From Pseudomonas sp. RIT409 (lineage in GTDB: Bacteria; Pseudomonadota; Gammaproteobacteria; Pseudomonadales; Pseudomonadaceae), in contig NZ_QARE02000001.1 in NCBI RefSeq assembly GCF_003052515.2, positions 310,001-374,000 of the forward strand: a DNA stretch of 64,000 nucleotides. Reading direction: 5' to 3'. The notes under the pieces were generated by a model, which saw only the letters and a program-made list of their open reading frames with translations, was not told the origin of the DNA and did not search any database. Made by a program: the position numbers and the translations under genes. The number at the start of each line of letters is the position of its first letter. Position 1 is the first letter of the stretch. Shown here in pieces: positions 59,578 through 64,000 of this stretch.

Positions 59578-60582
59578 TTATGCTTTATCCTTGGCGTCTT
59601 GGCGAATGCCGTGAGTCAGTTGCTCGACCAGACTAACGGTTTCTGCCACAGCCTCGCGCCTAATCACCAAACGCTGCCCAGATTTATACCGTGTGTCACC
59701 GGTTTTCCGGATGTAATCATCGTCGACGACACCTTGTGTATGTGCGAGCAGATGACGCTGCTGGAAGGCCGTTGTCAGCTGTTTTAGCTCAACGGCGGTA
59801 AGATGCTTATCGTAACCATGCCCTACTGCGGCAGCCCAAAGAGCTGAACCCTCGGCAAGGTTCTGAAATGCGTTGCGCCGGACCTTCACTGTCGGAGCTA
59901 TACGCTCGTGAAGAGCTTCTGCAATCCTTTGAAATGCCGTCACCGCGTTCTGCAAAGCGCTTTCAACGATTATACGACATGTGTTTTCAGCAGTGTCTGC
60001 GTCTGGAATTGCGGCTCTTATGGCGCCCACTGCTTCAAGCGACTGGCGAATACCCTCGGCCGTGAGGTCGAAGACAAGCTCCGCAGCATTTGCCCCGCAA
60101 GACGGACAGAAATACGCCGCCCCAACAACGGCATACCGACACCCACAATCGCCACAGGATATCTTGAGACGCATGGGCGCTGCCGCGGCATAAGGGATCG
60201 GGACATGCTGAGGTCTGCTGTCCACCTTCATGCTTATCGATATGAATCCACCCTTTGCCTGTCTCTGGTTAAATCTCTGCGCATCAAGGCAAAGTGCTCC
60301 ACCTAACGCCGCTTGAACCTTCGCTAGAGCAACGTCCCGAGCATGATTCAGCTGCTCCTGCGTCCACCAACTTTGAGCATCAGCGGTATGACCGCAAAAC
60401 GGACAAAACACTTCTTCGTCCCTAACCTTGCCCTCCCAATCTGCCATCAGAACCTTAAACTGGGATAAGCATTCTGGGGCGGGACACTCACGATCAAAGT
60501 AGTTGTCGTCGTCTGCGGCGATCGCAACGGTAGAGCTTTCTTCGCCAAGCTTTTTTAATGCGCGGACTGTTTCTTCGAACAT
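59578..60582 (-). CDS. Double zinc-ribbon protein with HEPN-like Rx4H motif
   Basis: A 334-residue protein of unknown family. GGGAGA lies six bases before the ATG at 60582; earlier in-frame ATG codons have no proper site. Two zinc ribbons are visible: Cys33, Cys38, Cys60, Cys63, and then Cys143, Cys146, Cys159, Cys162. A C-terminal helical domain (about 200-334) contains QQRHLLAHTQGVVDDDYI with Arg276 and His281, the Rx4H signature of HEPN ribonucleases. It lies where the relaxase gene traI would sit after traJ in IncP-type plasmids. Confidence 0.7.
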   Translation of the reverse strand: MFEETVRALKKLGEESSTVAIAADDDNYFDRECPAPECLSQFKVLMADWEGKVRDEEVFCPFCGHTADAQSWWTQEQLNHARDVALAKVQAALGGALCLDAQRFNQRQAKGGFISISMKVDSRPQHVPIPYAAAAPMRLKISCGDCGCRYAVVGAAYFCPSCGANAAELVFDLTAEGIRQSLEAVGAIRAAIPDADTAENTCRIIVESALQNAVTAFQRIAEALHERIAPTVKVRRNAFQNLAEGSALWAAAVGHGYDKHLTAVELKQLTTAFQQRHLLAHTQGVVDDDYIRKTGDTRYKSGQRLVIRREAVAETVSLVEQLTHGIRQDAKDKA

Positions 60583-60784
60583 CGCCATTCTCCCTGCGGC
60601 GGCCCCGTGAGTAAGCACTTCGTGACACCCAAGCTAGCATCATTGCCCCGCAGTGCAATCCTGATAGTAGCTGCTCGCGAGAGACTGCAAGAAAAGTCCT
60701 AGGACGATGGTAAGTCGAGACACAAATCTAGTACCTGCCATCCCTGAACTGGATTGCACAATCCAGAGGGTGCAGGCGTCAGAG

Positions 60785-61159
60785 TCACGCTTTTCGAGCA
60801 AAAACGACGGCGCTCATTTTTTCCCGAATACCCGCCTGCAACTCACGAAATTCAAACATCATTCGCTCGATCTCGACCGATCTTGCTCCCTGGCCATTTT
60901 TTTCCGACAGCCAAAGTTTCAACAAGCCCGCAACTCGTCCTAAATCGCCATTGATCTTGCCGAGATCAGCTACCGCCCTCAGGTCGACGACTAAGCGAAT
61001 GGGCGTGTTCAAACCCAAAGCCCGCAGATAGCCCGAGCGGGACATTCCCGCCTCTTCGGCTCGCTCAGTAATCGCGACCTTTTCTTCGTCCGTCACCCAC
61101 ACCTCTATCGGTTTCCCGCGTCGGCGGGGCGTGGCCTTTCTTTTGGTGTCATCTGTCAT
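60785..61159 (-). CDS. traJ: TraJ-like relaxosome protein
   Basis: A 124-residue DNA-binding protein. The ATG at 61159 follows AAGGAG. The sequence (KPIEVWVTDEEKVAITERAEEAGMSRSGYLRALGL ... LGKINGDLGRVAGLLKLWLSE) matches the ribbon-helix-helix TraJ of RK2, which binds one arm of the oriT inverted repeat and loads the relaxase TraI. Divergent transcription away from the oriT repeat is as in RK2. The traI relaxase that normally follows traJ is missing here. Confidence 0.88.
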   Translation of the reverse strand: MTDDTKRKATPRRRGKPIEVWVTDEEKVAITERAEEAGMSRSGYLRALGLNTPIRLVVDLRAVADLGKINGDLGRVAGLLKLWLSEKNGQGARSVEIERMMFEFRELQAGIREKMSAVVFARKA

Positions 61160-61242
61160 GGCTGGTGCTCCTTTTGCTGTTTCAGCTTTAGACGCGGCAG
61201 CGGCTGGGGCGGGGCCTCGCAGAGCAAGATTCCGTTGAGCCG

Positions 61243-61320
61243 AAGGCGAATAAGGGGCGGTGTTGTATGGGAACGGGCTTGCCCGTACCCGTACAACACA
61301 CATCTTGCCGTCCGAATAAG
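61243..61320 (+). other. oriT: Origin of transfer (oriT), IncP/RK2 type
   Basis: Between traJ and the trb genes lies GAATAAGGG (61247-61255), then GTGTTGTA (61260-61267) repeated inverted as TACAACAC (61292-61299), with an inner hairpin ACGGGC-TT-GCCCGT (61273-61286). The nic-like ACATCTTGCC (61300-61309) follows. The RK2 oriT has the same order and the nic core CCTGCC, so the nick probably falls between G61307 and C61308. The sequence match is strong in layout, not identical. Confidence 0.82.
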
Positions 61321-61406
61321 CGCAGTTCAAATAAATTTAAGACAACTTTCGATTCCTTACAGCATTACACCCCCAAAAACCTTCTCAAACTCTAGCTTTT
61401 ATACCT

Positions 61407-61458
61407 GAGTTGCCTTGAGTTGCGTTTAATTTCGCTAAATTGCACTAAATTGCCTTAA
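61407..61458 (+). repeat. AT-rich tandem repeat array of about 10 bp
   Basis: Five imperfect units, GAGTTGCCTT, GAGTTGCGTT, ATTTCGCTAA, ATTGCACTAA and ATTGCCTTAA, run head to tail with one 2-base insertion. The spacing of one helical turn suggests a site bound by several protein molecules, such as a regulator of the trb genes or an accessory protein of oriT. Confidence 0.55.
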
Positions 61459-61637
61459 TTAAACACTGTCATCCGCAATTAAGAACGCAGACCAAGGGCG
61501 CCTCCCCTCTGTTGATTTCGGTACACTTTCGGGACTTTCCAAGCGAGTGAAGGCGGATAGAAAACTATCCGCATATTTATAACCTCTCCATATCAGTGAA
61601 TAATCAAAACTCGAGCGTCACAGATGAGGAATTCGAT

Positions 61638-62431
61638 ATGGAGCTGGAACCAAGAAAACCCTTGATTTATGCTTCCCGAAAGTCAGGTCGAAACGTAAGG
61701 CTTACTATCGCGCTGGCGAGTACATTCGTCGGAGTGGGTATATACACTGCGCCCTCCCCTGCTTACGCCATCTATTGCGCAAACTGCTCGACGTTTTATC
61801 AACAGATGTTTGAGTATGCCGAACAGGTCAACACAGCACTAAATACGGCAGAGCAACTTCAAACTCAGATACAGCAGTACCAAAACATGGTCACACAAGG
61901 CACTGGGCTACCCAACTCGATGTTTGGGAGCATCGCTGCCGACCTTGAAGCGTGGTTAATATTTATCAACGTTCGCAGGCGCTGGGCCGTCAAATTGAGA
62001 ACATGGATGCACAGTTCAATGCTGCGTTTCCAGGCTTCGAATCCTACCTTCAACAAGCGGCAAACTCGGCAGAAGCTCCGATACGGAATCGTTATAAAGA
62101 ATGGTCGGAGCAAGGCCGCGACAACGCCAAAACGGCAATGGAAGCGGCGAACCTCAACACCAGCACTTTCCAGTCGGAAGACGCCTTGCTCAATCGCATG
62201 ATGGCACGCTCGCAAACCGCCGTAGGGCGGATGCAAGCTATTCAGGCGGGCAACGAAATAGCCTCGCAGAACGTGCAACAGCTCCAAAAGCTTCGCGATC
62301 TGGTGGCCACGCAAATCAATATGCAGGGTAATTACATGGCTCAGCAAGGCGACCGAAAAGCCGCTAGCGAAGCAACCGAGCAGCAGTTTGAAGCGCGTGA
62401 AAGTAAACGCGGCGGCGTGAAGGGGTATTGA
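61638..62431 (+). pseudogene. trbJ: trbJ, interrupted by a frameshift
   Basis: TrbJ is a periplasmic protein of the mating-pair apparatus. The first part (from the ATG at 61638, GAGGAAT upstream) has a signal peptide (LTIALASTFVGVGIYTAPSPAYA) and YCANCSTFYQQMFEYAEQVNTALN. At 61950-61955 GCGTGG should be GCGGTGG; without that G the frame shifts, and the continuing VVNIYQRSQALGRQIENMDAQFNAAF ... GGVKGY is in the -1 frame. The gene is thus either recently broken or there is a base-calling error. Confidence 0.75.
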
Positions 62432-62433
62432 GG

Positions 62434-62622
62434 ATGGTTATCTCGAAATGGTTCATGACCCTCATTTGTGCCGGGGCCGCAATGGTGGGCTCAGTTACCA
62501 CTGTGGTCATTCACGGCGATACCGACTGCGCTGTGACGTTTGAGCAGCAGAGGAAGCAGCATGACGCAGATGCCTCTTTTGAGGAACGTCCTAACTCTCG
62601 CGGCGGCGTTAAGGGGTACTGA
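62434..62622 (+). CDS. Small TrbK-like protein
   Basis: A 62-residue protein with an N-terminal hydrophobic segment (MVISKWFMTLICAGAAMVGSVTTVV). It has the position and size of TrbK, the entry-exclusion protein, but no proper lipobox (the residue before Cys is Ile). It starts two bases after the trbJ stop. Its last residues RGGVKGY repeat the TrbJ C-terminus. Confidence 0.55.
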   Translation: MVISKWFMTLICAGAAMVGSVTTVVIHGDTDCAVTFEQQRKQHDADASFEERPNSRGGVKGY

Positions 62623-62624
62623 TT

Positions 62625-64000
62625 ATGGAACGTCGCCTGCTGTTGTTTATTGCCCTAGCTAGCATGCTCTTGGCCGGAAATGCGGTGGCTGCAACAGACC
62701 TGTCCCATGCCGACACCTGGGTTCAAGGCCTTCTAGATCTTGTTTTGCAGCAGTCTCACCAGTGGTCAGGAAAGCTGTACGACTGCGCGATAAGATTATT
62801 TTGGCTGCTCGCCACCATCCAGTTCATCTGGACGTTTATGCCTCTTGTCATGAAACAAGCTGATTTGGGCGAGATAGTCGGAGAGCTGCTGCGCTTCATC
62901 ATGGTGATCGGTTTCTTCCTGGCGGTAATGACCTACTCCGTGGAATGGTCGACAGCCATTGTTGACAGCTTCCGCGACGCGGCCGCATCGGCGAGCGGTC
63001 TTGGCCGAGCGTTAGAACCCGGCGATATGCTCGCGGTAGCCCTGGACTTCGGCCGCACTATGGTGAAAGGCATTTCAGTGTTCTCTCCGGGCAAAGGAGT
63101 TCTGATCGCAGTATGCGCGATACTGGTCTTGGCGTGCTTCGCCTTTATCGCAGCGTTTATGTTTGTGACGCTCGTAGAGGCCTACGTAATCATCAACGCG
63201 TCAGTGCTGTTCTACGGTTTTGGCGGCTCGCAATGGACACGTGATCTCGCAATTGCGCCCATGCGGTTCACCGTGGCAATCGGCGCGAAGTTGTTTGTCT
63301 TGACTTTGATCGTCGGGCTGATCGTACAGTCGGCCAAAGAATGGTTAGCTGCCTACACCAACGACGAAGCCTCATTGATGACAATGGTCGGTTTAGCCTT
63401 GGTGTGCTGCTACCTGACGAAGACGATTCCTGACCTAATCGGCGGCATGATTAGCGGCACATCAATGGGCGGCGGCTCGGCCATTGGTGGAATGGCAGTG
63501 GCTAGTGCTGCCGGGGCGGCAGCTGCTGCAGCCACTATCGCCACGGCTGGGGCTGCCGCTCCTGCAGCTGGTGCTCTCGGTACTTCCGGGACTGGCGTTG
63601 CCGCCGGTGCCAGTGGGGCTGGCGGCGGTCTGGCCACCTCGATCAACTCCAGCTTTGCCGGTGCGCCTGCGGCGACCGCCTCCAGCGGCAGCGCAACCCC
63701 TAGCATCGGTACAAGCACGGGTGGACAAGCAGCAGCCAAAGGAGCAGCGGCATCCGGTGCTCGAGTAGGTGGGAGCGCGGCCCCACAGCAAATAGCGAGC
63801 AGCGCTAAGCAGGCCACCGATCAGGCTGGAACAAACACCCAAGGCACCAATGACAAACACCAACCAGCGACACATCAAGGGAGCGTTGTCAGCTCCAGCA
63901 GCGCACTTTCCCAAGCAGCCAATGGCGGAGCGAAGGCACTCGGAGTGATGGCCTCAATAGCTGTGCCGGGTATGGAAAACGCGCACTCTTTTTCTCTTGG
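62625..64000 (+). CDS. trbL: TrbL-like conjugative transfer protein (cut by window edge)
   Basis: A polytopic inner-membrane protein of the P-type mating apparatus; 458 codons are present and the end lies outside. A signal peptide (MERRLLLFIALASMLLAGNAVAA) is followed by about six hydrophobic segments to residue 280, in the order LWQ- and FLA-type as in TrbL/VirB6. A long Ala/Gly/Ser-rich soluble tail (about 285-458) is unusual but common in TrbL. It starts two bases past the TrbK-like stop codon. Confidence 0.88.
   Translation, partial: MERRLLLFIALASMLLAGNAVAATDLSHADTWVQGLLDLVLQQSHQWSGKLYDCAIRLFWLLATIQFIWTFMPLVMKQADLGEIVGELLRFIMVIGFFLAVMTYSVEWSTAIVDSFRDAAASASGLGRALEPGDMLAVALDFGRTMVKGISVFSPGKGVLIAVCAILVLACFAFIAAFMFVTLVEAYVIINASVLFYGFGGSQWTRDLAIAPMRFTVAIGAKLFVLTLIVGLIVQSAKEWLAAYTNDEASLMTMVGLALVCCYLTKTIPDLIGGMISGTSMGGGSAIGGMAVASAAGAAAAAATIATAGAAAPAAGALGTSGTGVAAGASGAGGGLATSINSSFAGAPAATASSGSATPSIGTSTGGQAAAKGAAASGARVGGSAAPQQIASSAKQATDQAGTNTQGTNDKHQPATHQGSVVSSSSALSQAANGGAKALGVMASIAVPGMENAHSFSL

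Noticed and set aside
62434..62622. Lipobox in the TrbK-like protein
   Set aside because: The residue before the cysteine is Ile, which does not fit signal peptidase II.

Overview
The window is a stretch of a Pseudomonas chromosome, probably fluorescens/syringae-like. Its right end runs into an integrated conjugative element. The genus call rests on the complete wspABCDEFR surface-sensing operon and the tsaB-adk-ppc block. It is also supported by an LptF-like OmpA lipoprotein, the lysS/prfB pair, a nagR-nagA-nagB-nagF-nagE cluster next to purL, and purL-mltF-tadA-multicopper oxidase. As I recall it, this order follows P. aeruginosa PAO1 from about PA3685 to PA3708 and from about PA3757 to PA3768. 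About 1-54,100 is GC-rich and densely coded. From about 54,200 the DNA becomes AT-richer and gene order is no longer core-like.

Region 1 (1-24,000) is core. It holds an extensin-family gene cut by the window edge, a DUF72 protein with a small coupled upstream gene, and tsaB, adk and ppc. Next come the LptF-like lipoprotein pair behind a candidate AlgU promoter, an alpha/beta hydrolase, a QEGLA-motif protein, a lipoprotein and a TetR regulator. Then follow lysS, prfB with its programmed frameshift, and the Wsp system. WspA is the receptor, WspB and WspD are CheW-like couplers, WspC and WspF set methylation, WspE is the kinase and WspR is the GGDEF diguanylate cyclase.

Region 2 (24,000-46,300) is metabolic and regulatory. 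A LysR regulator and an aldehyde dehydrogenase precede a YdcSTUV-type polyamine ABC transporter and a second, paralogous aldehyde dehydrogenase. Together these suggest uptake of putrescine-like amines and oxidation of the aldehydes made from them. A hybrid histidine kinase, a gamma carbonic anhydrase, two Nudix enzymes and an L,D-transpeptidase follow. The nag operon then encodes a self-sufficient N-acetylglucosamine PTS: NagF carries EIIA, HPr and enzyme I, and NagE carries EIIC and two EIIB domains. NagA and a SIS-type deaminase complete the route to fructose-6-phosphate. A REP-type doublet separates this from the purL region.

Region 3 (46,300-56,000) holds yqfO-like, purL, mltF, tadA and a Tat-exported multicopper oxidase. 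An AT-rich, overlapping two-gene module follows, which looks like an orphan polymorphic toxin tip with an immunity protein. A perfect 15-bp terminator then sits just beyond a short sequence matching the 3' end of guaA (GMP synthase). I read that short sequence as the left attachment site of an element inserted in guaA.

Region 4 (56,000-64,000) is the start of the element. It has a small antitoxin-like gene, a Fic protein, a 403-residue protein of unknown function and a zinc-ribbon protein with a HEPN-like Rx4H motif. A TraJ-like relaxosome gene, an RK2/IncP-type oriT, an AT-rich repeat array and a frameshifted trbJ, trbK-like and trbL series follow. No relaxase or integrase is visible; these would have to lie to the right of the window.
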